From Nanosyncoccus sp963544575 (GTDB taxonomy: Bacteria > Patescibacteriota > Saccharimonadia > Saccharimonadales > Saccharimonadaceae), in assembly GCA_963544575.1 (NCBI GenBank), contig CAUUFZ010000002.1:124001-188000 (forward strand): a DNA stretch of 64,000 bases, in the 5' to 3' direction. The translations under genes were made by a program, and so were the position numbers. Below are positions 1 through 6,290 of the stretch, piece by piece; position 1 is the stretch's first letter; each line of letters starts with the position of its first letter. The notes beneath the pieces were generated by a model. It did not search any database, was not told the DNA's origin, and saw only the letters and a program-made list of their open reading frames with translations.

Positions 1-381
1 GGAAAACTGTGAAAATAGGTAGGCAGTGAGTGAACCAATAATAATACGTGGCGCAAAACCTAAGACGTTAGCAATTGATTCCTGCATGCCTTCAGTGCCA
101 GCAAATGGTGGGAGGGCGATAACGATCCAAAAAGTGAGCGCAGCAATGATATTAACTAAGAGACTGCCGAGAATGATGTGCTTGGCGGTTTTGTGTCCGT
201 AAAATTCAATGATAATATCACCGAGAATGTAGGAAATTGGAAAACTAATTACACCCCCGTCAACTGGAATGCCGAAGAGGTCCCAAAGCTTAGTCGCAGC
301 CAAGTTTGAGATCAAAAGGATTCCAGCCGAAATTGCGGTGAAATAAATTAAGAGATTGCGTTTTCTAACTTGCTTGTCCAT
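1..381 (-). CDS. VUT/YhhQ-family transporter, partial (3' end outside window)
   Basis: The ATG is at 381, two bases after the stop of the upstream gene, and the frame stays open for 127 codons to the window edge. The protein starts MDKQVRKRNLLIYF and has hydrophobic segments separated by a motif reading FPISYILGDIIIEFYGHK. That acidic, glycine-containing motif after a conserved SNLAATKLW helix is typical of the YhhQ/VUT family (Pfam PF02592), inner-membrane carriers of queuosine precursors. Substrate cannot be fixed from this fragment; a CPR member may import another purine or deazapurine. It is probably co-transcribed with the PNPOx-like gene. The C-terminal half is not visible. Confidence 0.8.
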   Translation of the reverse strand, partial: MDKQVRKRNLLIYFTAISAGILLISNLAATKLWDLFGIPVDGGVISFPISYILGDIIIEFYGHKTAKHIILGSLLVNIIAALTFWIVIALPPFAGTEGMQESIANVLGFAPRIIIGSLTAYLFSQFS

Positions 382-382
382 C

Positions 383-754
383 CTAGAAATTAAGTTCTAC
401 GGTTTCGCCGTCCTTAGTTTTAATAGAACCACGAACATTGGTGAGCTCGATAGCGGCAGAAGTTTCGTCGTAAGTTTTGCCGGTGGATTCGTAGGCTTTT
501 TGGTTTAGCTCCTTGTCGGCAACAGTCTTAGCTTCGGCGGTAAAACGCATGAGGCCAAGTTCGTTGCTAAAGACATAGATTTCAACCTTAGGATTTTTTT
601 CGATTTGAGCGTAAACTTGTTTGTTGGATTTGGTGCCAATGTAGAGGTGGCCGTCGAGAATACCAGCGGCATCGAAAATGCGTAGATGTGGCTGATCGCC
701 ATCAGTAGTTGCAATATAAAACATTCCTTCAAGAAATGGTAAAACTTGTTCCAT
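383..754 (-). CDS. Pyridoxamine 5'-phosphate oxidase-like flavin-binding split-barrel protein
   Basis: A 123-residue protein of the size of small single-domain PNPOx-like split barrels. The pattern FYIATTDGDQPHLRIFD, then LYIGTKSNKQVYAQIEKNPKVEIYV, fits the flavin/F420-binding barrel of this superfamily (usually FMN in bacteria). No substrate-specific feature is visible, so a generic oxidoreductase or flavin-binding role is as far as one can go. A good Shine-Dalgarno (AAAGGAAAAA) precedes ATG 754. It abuts the VUT transporter with a 1-bp gap, suggesting an operon. Confidence 0.75.
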   Translation of the reverse strand: MEQVLPFLEGMFYIATTDGDQPHLRIFDAAGILDGHLYIGTKSNKQVYAQIEKNPKVEIYVFSNELGLMRFTAEAKTVADKELNQKAYESTGKTYDETSAAIELTNVRGSIKTKDGETVELNF

Positions 755-876
755 AGTAAATTTTTCCTTTTTAAGTGCTTATTAATTATGTGAGATTTTA
801 GATGACTAGTCAAGCAAATCGGAGAGATTTGATTTTCGAGGCTTAGTCTATCTCTAGATGATGCTTAGAGTTTTAA

Positions 877-1968
877 TTATTTTTCATCATCGAGTGCAGC
901 GCGAATATTGGCGGCTTCTTCGAAGAGGATTTTAATGCAGCCAGCGATCGGGATTGCCACAATACAACCAATCAAACCAAAAGCGTACATACCGATGGTG
1001 ATGGAAACTAAAATCGCAAGTGGCGGCAGATTGAGTCCCTTACCCTGAATGCGGGGGCCGATGATATTGTTTTCGATTTGCTGATAGATGAGGTAGAAAA
1101 TGAAGAAAGCGATAGCGGCGCCTGGAGCGTTGATGAAAAGTAGAGTGGTATTCAAGATACAGCCGATGACTGGACCAAACATTGGGATGAGGAAGAAGAG
1201 GAAGGAAATGAGGCCGAGAGGTACGGCAAGAGTAACTGGAAGATTGAAGATGAGAGTGATAACAAAAACGCCGAGCATAGTCATCAGGCCGTCGAGGAGA
1301 GCGATGAAGACTTGAGATGAAACGTAGGCGGCGACGACATTACTCATGCGACTAGTAACGTGCTGCCAGACTTTGGCGGATTTTTTATCTTTTACAGCCA
1401 TGACGCGCCAGAAGTCTTTTAACATGGTTGGTCCATCGAGCATAAAAAGAATAGTAAGCACAATGGTGAGGATAACACTGGTAATAATATTACTGATGGC
1501 ACCAATACTGCCGACGGCGATATTACTAATATTACCCAGCATCGTACTACTGAAACTCTTGATACCGGAAGTTAGGCTGTCTTGAAGATTGGAGATGCCA
1601 AAATAATTACCAATACCATTGATATCTAAATGATCAATAACTTCCGAAATCTTAGCAGGTGCGGTAGCGAGAAAATTAGAAACTTGCTCGACAATAACCG
1701 GGCCAATCACGCCCACGATAATGGTAAAAGCCAGAGCGATAGTAAAGACGGCTAATGCGGAAGAAAGTCCTGGGCGACTTTTACGCTTATCAATCTTGTC
1801 GATTTGCTTGGCGAGTGGATGGAGGGAAATCGCTAGAAAAGCGGAAATTCCGACGATAATTAGACCGCCGGCAGCTTTAATAATGAAAAATCCGGCGGCG
1901 GCAAAAGCGATTAAGACTAGCCAGAAGCGGACAAATGTTTTTGTGTCGATATCAATTGTGCGTGACAT
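877..1968 (-). CDS. AI-2E family transporter (permease)
   Basis: Integral membrane protein of 363 residues with about seven or eight hydrophobic segments, including a glycine-rich C-terminal group around GPRIQGKGLNLPPLAILVSITIGMYAFGLIG, diagnostic of the AI-2E transporter/TqsA superfamily (PF01594). Family members export small molecules or act as Na+/H+ antiporters; autoinducer-2 export is proven for few of them. I chose ATG 1968 (MSRTIDIDTK) because AAAGGAG lies immediately upstream; a longer reading to 2040 lacks a ribosome site. This is the first host gene left of the prophage. Confidence 0.8.
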   Translation of the reverse strand: MSRTIDIDTKTFVRFWLVLIAFAAAGFFIIKAAGGLIIVGISAFLAISLHPLAKQIDKIDKRKSRPGLSSALAVFTIALAFTIIVGVIGPVIVEQVSNFLATAPAKISEVIDHLDINGIGNYFGISNLQDSLTSGIKSFSSTMLGNISNIAVGSIGAISNIITSVILTIVLTILFMLDGPTMLKDFWRVMAVKDKKSAKVWQHVTSRMSNVVAAYVSSQVFIALLDGLMTMLGVFVITLIFNLPVTLAVPLGLISFLFFLIPMFGPVIGCILNTTLLFINAPGAAIAFFIFYLIYQQIENNIIGPRIQGKGLNLPPLAILVSITIGMYAFGLIGCIVAIPIAGCIKILFEEAANIRAALDDEK

Positions 1969-2072
1969 ATACTCCTTTGTTTGATTATAACACTTAAAAA
2001 TTTTCCATGATAGTAAATTACCACGGTTTCTATTCTTCAAAGTGTTAAAGAGTATATAGCTTGTCTTGATGA

Positions 2073-2173
2073 CTTCGCTAAGATATTTTTAGTGTAGCGA
2101 AGATTTGTCATTTTGTCAATAACGATATTGTAGCCATGCAGATAGTTTTCCACAACCATCACTAATCTGCATG
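2073..2173. repeat. Two perfect inverted repeats downstream of the integrase gene
   Basis: Arms CTTCGCTA (2073-2080) and TAGCGAAG (2095-2102) form one dyad; arms CATGCAGAT (2135-2143) and ATCTGCATG (2165-2173) form a second, whose loop contains TTTTCCACA (2146-2154). Neither has a clear U-tract, so they are not obvious terminators. They lie between the integrase stop and the first host gene, where an attachment site or recombinase arm sites are expected. An 8-bp ACAACCAT in the loop (2152-2159) recurs at 28974-28981 near the other prophage end, too short to prove an att core. Confidence 0.5.
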
Positions 2174-2190
2174 ACCAACACTACCACTTA

Positions 2191-3051
2191 TTAAGCCGTT
2201 GTAAATTTATATTTATCGAAGAAATATTCCAAGTGTCCTTCTAAACCATGGATGTATCGTTCTGTAGTTTCGATTCTTGCATGTCCTAACATTTCTTTGG
2301 TCTCCATCAGTGAAGCACCATGTTTTTGAATATCAGTTGCGAAAGAGTGGCGTAAAGCGTGCGGATAGAAGTTTTTGAATCCAGCTTGATAGAACGGCTT
2401 TCTCATCAAATATCGTATGTCTTCAACCGACATTGGTTCATTTTTTCCGGGCGTTCTCACCCAGATAAAATCGCTTATTCGGTTTCTTTGAATCCAATCG
2501 TCTAACCGACTTCTTGCTTCTTCGCTCATATATGATTCACGTGCTTTCGATCCTTTACCAATAAACGTTACCATTCTTCCATTAAGGTTCATGAGTCGAA
2601 GATTGCGTAATTCGGAAATTCTAAGTCCACAATCAAAGCAAAGCTTAATTAAAAGCCACTCTAAATGATCAGCATATCTCAATACTTGCTCAATCTGTTC
2701 TCTAGTGTAGTAGACCCTACGGGGTGGTTGTTCTTTACATTTAATAATCAATCGTAGTTTTAGTTTCGGAAATGATATTCCCATGTCTTGAAAATATCGA
2801 AGCATAGCGACTAAATTTACTAACCTACTATTGATTGTTCTACCAGAACATCCACGAGCAGTTTGCTCAGCTATCCATTCATTGATGTGCTTATTTGATA
2901 ATTCACTAAGACTGTCAATCTTAATTGTTTTGAGGAACTCCCTACAAATCCATCTTTTTCCGTGAAGAGTTTGCTCACTCATACGACGAACATTCTCGCA
3001 GTAATTCAAATATTCATCAATTTGCTTATCTATTTGTCTAATATTTTTCAT
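2191..3051 (-). CDS. int: Tyrosine recombinase (phage integrase)
   Basis: A 286-residue XerC/XerD-like recombinase. The N-terminal SAM-like core-binding domain is at about residues 1-90 and the catalytic domain at about 110-280. All catalytic residues are visible: Arg in CGLRISELRNL, Lys in FIGKGSKAR, His-x-x-Arg in PHALRHSFATD, His in LGHARIETTERY and the nucleophile Tyr in ERYIHG. The start at 3051 has AAAGGAAAG upstream. It lies at the left end of the prophage, pointing outward, as expected for an integrase; it is also the only site-specific recombinase in the window and so a candidate for the tail-fibre inversion. Confidence 0.93.
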   Translation of the reverse strand: MKNIRQIDKQIDEYLNYCENVRRMSEQTLHGKRWICREFLKTIKIDSLSELSNKHINEWIAEQTARGCSGRTINSRLVNLVAMLRYFQDMGISFPKLKLRLIIKCKEQPPRRVYYTREQIEQVLRYADHLEWLLIKLCFDCGLRISELRNLRLMNLNGRMVTFIGKGSKARESYMSEEARSRLDDWIQRNRISDFIWVRTPGKNEPMSVEDIRYLMRKPFYQAGFKNFYPHALRHSFATDIQKHGASLMETKEMLGHARIETTERYIHGLEGHLEYFFDKYKFTTA

Positions 3052-3071
3052 ACTTTCCTTTATTGAAAGAA

Positions 3072-3113
3072 AAGCCCCAAGCTCGGCTAATCACCGAGCA
3101 AGAGCTTGGGAAG
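3072..3113 (-). terminator. Long hairpin terminator upstream of int
   Basis: Read on the minus strand, CCCAAGCTC pairs with GAGCTTGGG and encloses a second stem CTCGG/CCGAG; the hairpin is followed by GCTTTTCTTTC. It separates the integrase from the winged-helix gene and probably terminates or attenuates transcription entering int. Confidence 0.6.
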
Positions 3114-3187
3114 CTTTTCGTGTCTAAATTAAAATTAAATTATTTTTTTAGTTAAGCCTATTACTATTGGTATATATGGTTATATGG

Positions 3188-3245
3188 GTGTGCGGATTTC
3201 GCACACTTAACAGGGGTCGGGAAGTGTGCGGATTTCGCACACTTC
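3188..3245. repeat. Two copies of a 19-bp palindrome (iteron- or operator-like)
   Basis: GTGTGCG-GATTT-CGCACAC occurs at 3188-3206 and again at 3226-3244. In the second copy the arms extend to 10 bp (3221-3230 with 3236-3245). Identical palindromes spaced about two or four helical turns apart are typical binding sites for a dimeric initiator or repressor. They sit just downstream of the winged-helix gene and beside a cluster of DnaA boxes, which suggests origin control. Confidence 0.7.
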
Positions 3246-3252
3246 ATGGTAC

Positions 3253-3327
3253 TTTTCCACAGACTTATCCACAAAAAATGGGGTATTTTTCCACATGTTT
3301 TCCACAGATTTTGCATAGTTTTCCACA
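3253..3327 (+). other. Candidate replication origin: cluster of five DnaA boxes
   Basis: Five 9-mers of the TTWTCCACA type lie in one orientation within 75 bp: TTTTCCACA at 3253, 3287, 3298 and 3319, and the perfect consensus TTATCCACA at 3265. A sixth TTTTCCACA is at 2146. With the adjacent palindromes and AT-rich flanks, this resembles a DnaA-dependent replicon origin. The prophage has no helicase or primase gene of its own, so host DnaA/DnaB recruitment here is plausible. The origin function is inferred. Confidence 0.6.
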
Positions 3328-3394
3328 GGTAAAATTTGACAAATAAAGAGAGGTATGCTTCTTCAGCTACCTCCATAGTTTTTTGTAATTTAAC

Positions 3395-3694
3395 CTATAT
3401 TATTCTAAGTATTTTTATCCCTGAAAAGACCCTCTGACCTCGTTTAACGTCATCAATGGCTATTAAACCTAAGTCTGCAAGTTTGTGATTTAATCTGTAA
3501 AATTGGAACCGATCAAGTCCAAAGTCCTGCAGTATGACACGATTAGAGATCCTAGCATACCCATACTTATCTGGCTTAAATCGTGATATATAATCTTTCA
3601 GCGAGTAATACCAACTCCACGCTACTAAATCACCATTAAAAACGGTGGGGAGCGTCCTCTTATCCATCCTGACGTAGTAGTTATTAGTCGACAT
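3395..3694 (-). CDS. Small winged-helix DNA-binding protein (phage initiator or regulator)
   Basis: 99 residues. The segment YARISNRVILQDFGLDRFQFYRLNHKLADLGLI has the shape of a helix-turn-helix followed by a wing (…S…L…FGL…R…R…L..LGLI), as in winged-helix replication initiators and DnaD-like or Rep-like proteins; residues before it are aromatic-rich (WSWYYSLKDYI). A GAGGT Shine-Dalgarno precedes ATG 3694. It lies next to two identical palindromes and five DnaA boxes, so either origin binding or lysogeny control is reasonable. I do not recognise a specific family. Confidence 0.6.
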   Translation of the reverse strand: MSTNNYYVRMDKRTLPTVFNGDLVAWSWYYSLKDYISRFKPDKYGYARISNRVILQDFGLDRFQFYRLNHKLADLGLIAIDDVKRGQRVFSGIKILRII

Positions 3695-3732
3695 TTTACC
3701 TCGCTTATGATTGTGAGGCTATTCCATGAGAA

Positions 3733-3761
3733 AGCCCCCTCGTCATTAAAACGAGGAGGCT
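3733..3761 (-). terminator. Hairpin between the two small regulatory genes
   Basis: Arms AGCCCCCTCG and CGAGGAGGCT enclose a 9-nt loop; on the minus strand the stem is followed by a short TTCTC stretch. It lies only about 40 nt before the winged-helix start, so it may act as an attenuator or processing site rather than a complete terminator. Confidence 0.5.
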
Positions 3762-3812
3762 CAAACTCCATTACATCAATTTCCTTGAGTGTAATAAAAA
3801 TTACACAATATG

Positions 3813-4004
3813 TCAATCCTTTATTTTAGCCCAACGAGCCTGTACGGCTCTTCTGGCTGCTTCAGAACGTTGCTTAGCGCTAAGGCTCTTATTTGGCAGA
3901 TTTTTGGCTAATTTAGACGTATATTCATCCCATTTATCAGCTTTATCTTTTAGTTCATTGTATTCGGTTTTTGGGATGGTAATAAATTCAATGTCGTTAT
4001 TCAT
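3813..4004 (-). CDS. Small arginine-rich putative DNA-binding protein
   Basis: 63 residues with an acidic/aromatic N-terminus (MNNDIEFITIPKTEYNEL), a predicted helix, and a basic C-terminal helix RSEAARRAVQARWAKIKD. AARRAVQARW-type helices occur in small phage and plasmid DNA-binding proteins, but the family is not certain. The ATG has a strong AGGAGAAAG. It is the second gene of the transcript from the promoter at 4205-4233 and might be the repressor that binds the palindrome in that promoter; this is inference. Confidence 0.55.
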   Translation of the reverse strand: MNNDIEFITIPKTEYNELKDKADKWDEYTSKLAKNLPNKSLSAKQRSEAARRAVQARWAKIKD

Positions 4005-4029
4005 GCTTTCTCCTAATAGTGGTAAAGAC

Positions 4030-4058
4030 TTGACTATTCAGTTATGTCTTGCTAGAAT
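4030..4058 (+). promoter_or_regulatory. Sigma70-type promoter for a short antisense RNA
   Basis: TTGACT (4030-4035), a 17-bp spacer and TAGAAT (4053-4058). It faces the peptide gene on the other strand and is followed about 10 bp later by a terminator hairpin, so it has no protein-coding target. Confidence 0.65.
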
Positions 4059-4064
4059 GGAATT

Positions 4065-4111
4065 GTTATGTTAGATTACTTTCGTCTTCGACCGGCGAGA
4101 GTAATTTTTAT
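4065..4111 (+). ncRNA. Predicted ~47-nt antisense RNA ending in an intrinsic terminator
   Basis: The predicted start is 6-7 nt after the TAGAAT box. A 9-bp stem, TTACTTTCG (4076-4084) with CGAGAGTAA (4096-4104), containing one G-U pair, is followed by TTTTTATTT. The RNA would be complementary to the 3' half of the 24-residue peptide gene on the minus strand. The arrangement resembles antitoxin RNAs of type I systems or short phage immunity/attenuator RNAs. Expression is inferred from sequence signals only. Confidence 0.5.
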
Positions 4112-4150
4112 TTCAAGTCTTAATCGAGAGATTTTGAATGAAATACTCAT
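4076..4150 (-). CDS. 24-residue basic peptide with strong ribosome site
   Basis: ATG at 4150 is preceded by AAAGGAGGAAGCT, one of the best Shine-Dalgarno sequences in the prophage. The peptide starts MSISFKISRLRLEIKITL and ends in a basic cluster GRRRK; it alternates hydrophobic and charged residues rather than forming a membrane helix. It is the first open frame downstream of the strong promoter at 4205-4233. Its 3' half is overlapped by an antisense transcript unit. It could be a type I toxin-like peptide, a leader peptide, or a regulator; no family is recognised. Confidence 0.5.
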   Translation of the reverse strand: MSISFKISRLRLEIKITLAGRRRK

Positions 4151-4204
4151 AGCTTCCTCCTTTCTACCATTTTTTAATGTGCCAATGTCTTTACCACTAT
4201 CTTA

Positions 4205-4233
4205 ATTATACACCGCATGGCGTATAAAGTCAA
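4205..4233 (-). promoter_or_regulatory. Strong sigma70 promoter with palindromic operator
   Basis: On the minus strand TTGACT (4233-4228), 17 bp, TATAAT (4210-4205). The spacer is filled by a dyad with perfect 6-bp arms TTATAC/GTATAA (4206-4227) and inner CC/GG pairs, an operator position where a dimeric repressor would block RNA polymerase. The transcript reads into the 24-residue peptide, the 3813 gene and possibly on to the integrase. Confidence 0.75.
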
Positions 4234-4296
4234 GGGGTTTTATTAATTTTTCTCAACAAAAAACACCTTATAAATACTTAAAAATTCCACATTTTA

Positions 4297-4662
4297 TTAT
4301 GCTTTCGTGTATTCTACAATTACGTGCCACTTTTTAGTTTTACCAATAGCCGAACCGACTTGAAACGCAATATCACCAAGTTTCGGACGAATAGAGAAGC
4401 CACTATGCCATGCTCCATCAACGCTATTGGCACTATTTCCATAAAGCCATGGAATTGGACGCCATTCATCATAATCAGACAAAGCTTCACAGTGAGCAAA
4501 AACGACCGTATTAACGACATTTGCCTCAGCGAATTTTGTAGAAGCAGGAATATGTCCAGTACTCTTAATTACTTTACGATATATAGTTTTACCATCTTCC
4601 CATTTGCCTATAATTTGTTCATCAGTGGTATATTTGTTATTTAATTTAGACAATGGAATCAT
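4297..4662 (-). pseudogene. Silent alternative tail-fibre C-terminal cassette (left)
   Basis: The 121-codon open frame begins at MIPLSKLNNKY but an in-frame TAA lies four codons before that ATG and no ribosome site is present, so it looks like a headless C-terminus. It is homologous to the expressed tail-fibre C-terminus: both have G-W-DG-IYRKV near the start, WR.(I/V)PWLY in the middle, and WH.(I)(V/I)(E/D)Y at the end. Its first bases repeat, with a few mismatches, the crossover sequence inside the expressed gene in inverted orientation, in the same reading frame. Inversion would fuse it to the constant N-terminus. Confidence 0.75.
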
Positions 4663-4668
4663 ACTATT
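4652..4668 (-). repeat. Inversion-site copy 1 (imperfect)
   Basis: On the minus strand AATAGTATGATTCCATT, one mismatch from the other two copies (AATGGTATGATTCCATT). Arms AATNG/CCATT bracket a 7-nt centre, the geometry of a site-specific recombinase core. The similarity continues for another ~12 nt into the coding region with a few mismatches. Confidence 0.7.
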
Positions 4669-4691
4669 GCCACCCTGTTAAATTGCATAAT
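4667..4691 (+). promoter_or_regulatory. Late promoter copy 1 (tail-fibre operon)
   Basis: TTGCCACCCT (4667-4676), 9 nt, CATAAT (4686-4691). The same spacing and sequence precede the portal, capsid and tail-chaperone genes on the other strand. It drives 4693-5558. Its first bases overlap the end of inversion-site copy 1. Confidence 0.75.
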
Positions 4692-4692
4692 C

Positions 4693-5049
4693 ATGAATAT
4701 GATAAACAAACTTATTCTTGATCGAGTTGCGATTTGGAAACCAAAATTAAATGACGATTTTTCCGTTCGTCAATCACCGGCTGGACGGACTTATTTTGAA
4801 CATAATATTGCAAAAACTACTCAAGCTCCGACATATCGTTACGCCAAAAATTACACCATTGGGGACAAAAATGTCGTCAAGTTCTGTCTAATGATTTTGA
4901 CAACTTCAGAAGTTGAAAAGACCATTGAAAGCTTCTTAGATAATGTCGCTAAACAGATTGATATTGCTTCGGCTCAGCGAGTTGTGATGACCGCGACCGA
5001 TACTAGCTTTGAGTACACAGATTTTTATTTTAATCAGGAGACGAAATAA
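4693..5049 (+). CDS. Putative tail/baseplate protein upstream of the fibre
   Basis: 118 residues, no recognised family. It contains WKPKLNDDFSVRQSPAGRTYFEHNIAKTTQAPTYRYAK and a C-terminal half with predicted helix then strands. It overlaps the fibre gene by one base (TAATG), implying translational coupling. The late promoter -10 ends at 4691, so the mRNA probably starts at or near ATG 4699 (second Met), giving a leaderless or nearly leaderless message of 116 residues. Function as a fibre connector or chaperone is inferred from position only. Confidence 0.6.
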   Translation: MNMINKLILDRVAIWKPKLNDDFSVRQSPAGRTYFEHNIAKTTQAPTYRYAKNYTIGDKNVVKFCLMILTTSEVEKTIESFLDNVAKQIDIASAQRVVMTATDTSFEYTDFYFNQETK

Positions 5050-5558
5050 TGGCAGCAGTTTTACCATACCCCAATATGGATTTTACGCCACTCGATGTTT
5101 TAACCGCAGCAGAGATGGATCAGATGGTCGCTAACGACAAATATTTAGCTGATTTTTGTACTGGTCTAGCGAACGGAACTAACGTAGAAAATGGTATGAT
5201 TCCATTACGTAAATTAAAGCCTAACTATTCAAAAGAACAGATAGAAATTGGTACATGGATTGATGGTAGGAAAATTTATAGGAAAGTCTATTTTGGAAAA
5301 GGAGACGTTCCTAAAGAAGTGTCTGTGATAAATTGCGCAACCGTTATCGACATGAGAATGGTTGTCAAAAATAAAGCAAATAATGGGTCTTGGAGGACGG
5401 TGCCTTGGTTATATGATACGGCTGACAATAGCTGGGTTGCAGGGTTTTATATGGATTCGTTGCGAAAAGTAGTAGTAATGCAGCTTAAAAATAACATGGC
5501 TAGCGCTTATTGGTGGCACTTAGTTATTGATTATTGTATCGATGTAAGTCCCGAATAG
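5049..5558 (+). CDS. Tail fibre / receptor-binding protein with switchable C-terminus
   Basis: 169 residues. The first ~48 residues (MAAVLPYPNMDFTPLDVLTA…NGTNVENG) form a constant head; MIPLRKLKPN marks the crossover; the C-terminal ~110 residues carry the IGTWIDGRKIYRKV…WRTVPWLY…WWHLVIDY domain seen in many phage tail proteins. The DNA encoding the crossover is repeated exactly, inverted, at 5953-5989, where it begins a different C-terminal cassette. It ends 2 bp from that cassette's stop, tail to tail. Expressed from the late promoter at 4667. Probably determines host binding. Confidence 0.75.
   Translation: MAAVLPYPNMDFTPLDVLTAAEMDQMVANDKYLADFCTGLANGTNVENGMIPLRKLKPNYSKEQIEIGTWIDGRKIYRKVYFGKGDVPKEVSVINCATVIDMRMVVKNKANNGSWRTVPWLYDTADNSWVAGFYMDSLRKVVVMQLKNNMASAYWWHLVIDYCIDVSPE
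5190..5226 (+). repeat. Inversion-site copy 2 (inside the expressed fibre gene)
   Basis: 37 bp identical to the reverse complement of 5953-5989. It starts with the dyad AATGGTATGATTCCATT and continues in coding sequence (IPLRKLKPN). The perfect match between otherwise unrelated flanks indicates recent or ongoing recombination. Confidence 0.85.
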
Positions 5559-5560
5559 GA

Positions 5561-5983
5561 TCATTTTATAATTTCAATAGTCATAAAAGTATTTATTTCA
5601 TTTATATTGCGTGGATCAAGATTTTGAAGCCAGAAAAAATCACCTTTAGATACCGGCACTAAAACGGTCGAGAGAGTCGCAGTTCCAAATCCCGACATCA
5701 TGGTGGTGATTGTTCTAGTATGTGGGACTGCTTTTTCTTTCTTCATTAACTCAAACCAGCCATAATTCACTCCATTTTGTTGATAATAAACAGAAGCTGA
5801 AACTTTTACATAACTTATATCTTCACCAATAACAATAGAACTATCACTTAAAGATAAACTATCTCCAATCTTGTTTTCTATCTTACTAAAAGGAATCTTT
5901 GCTCCAGCTCCAATAGGCTGTTGATATGAATCCCCACCAATTACTGTTATACAGTTAGGCTTTAATTTACGTAATGGAATCAT
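5561..5983 (-). pseudogene. Silent alternative tail-fibre C-terminal cassette (right)
   Basis: The 140-codon frame starts MIPLRKLKPN, identical to residues in the middle of the expressed fibre, and is preceded in frame by a TAG four codons upstream with no ribosome site. The rest (ISYVKVSASVYYQQNG…TRTITTMMSGFGTATLSTVLVPVSKGDFFWLQN) looks like a jelly-roll (C1q/TNF-like) receptor-binding domain, unrelated to the currently expressed tip. Inversion of 5190-5989 would place it behind the constant N-terminus in frame. Confidence 0.8.
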
Positions 5984-5989
5984 ACCATT
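5953..5989 (-). repeat. Inversion-site copy 3
   Basis: Perfect 37-bp inverted copy of 5190-5226. The outer end runs directly into late promoter copy 2 (TTGCCACCCT from 5988), so the crossover leaves that promoter intact. Confidence 0.85.
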
Positions 5990-6012
5990 GCCACCCTATA
6001 ATCGCTTACGCT
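5988..6012 (+). promoter_or_regulatory. Late promoter copy 2 (lysis operon)
   Basis: TTGCCACCCT (5988-5997), 9 nt, then TACGCT instead of CATAAT, with TATATT directly overlapping downstream. It is the weakest of the five clear copies in the -10 region. It lies immediately before the XhlA-like gene. Confidence 0.65.
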
Positions 6013-6020
6013 ATATTCAT

Positions 6021-6290
6021 ATGAATAACGATTCAGCCCTATATCAGAAACTAGGCAAGATGGAAGCAGATATTAAAAATATCGGGGATCTTGTAAATGA
6101 GGTAAACCATAAAGTTGATACATATAATGTCATTTCTCAGCGAGTTACAGTCCTAGAAGAACGAGCTGCAGACCGATCTAGTCGTCTTCATAAACTTGAA
6201 GAAAATCAAGCTAAAATCGTCTGGGCGATTATTACAGCAGTTCTCGGGGCAATCCTTAAATTCGTGATTATTGATGGAGCGCATCGATGA
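6021..6290 (+). CDS. XhlA-like lysis protein (coiled coil plus one membrane helix)
   Basis: 89 residues from ATG 6021. Residues ~8-58 form a heptad-rich coiled coil (KLGKMEADIKNIGDLVNEVNHKV…VLEERAADRSSRLHKLEEN) followed by a single transmembrane helix IVWAIITAVLGAILKFVII. This is the layout of phage haemolysin XhlA (PF10779), which acts at the membrane with a holin during lysis. The upstream late promoter places the mRNA start close to this ATG. It overlaps the next gene by ATGA. Confidence 0.75.
   Translation: MNNDSALYQKLGKMEADIKNIGDLVNEVNHKVDTYNVISQRVTVLEERAADRSSRLHKLEENQAKIVWAIITAVLGAILKFVIIDGAHR

Larger units (their letters stand above)
4018..4199. repeat. 12-bp inverted repeat bracketing the peptide gene
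   Basis: AGTGGTAAAGAC lies on the plus strand near 4018-4029 and on the minus strand near 4199-4188. In the minus-strand mRNA the 5' end would therefore be able to pair with a segment about 170 nt downstream, just before the ribosome site of the 4004 gene. Alternatively the two copies are protein-binding sites at the two opposed promoters. Confidence 0.6.

Noticed and set aside
2152..2159. ACAACCAT shared with 28974-28981 as the att core
   Set aside because: 8 bp is expected by chance between two ~200-bp regions scanned by eye; kept only as a weak hint.
3164..3376. 70-codon minus-strand frame over the palindromes and DnaA boxes
   Set aside because: The frame only exists because of the repeated CGCACAC and TTTTCCACA elements; no ribosome site and composition unlike neighbours.
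3625..3816. 63-codon minus-strand frame spanning the 3733-3761 hairpin
   Set aside because: Overlaps the better supported winged-helix gene and reads through a terminator-like hairpin; no start signal.
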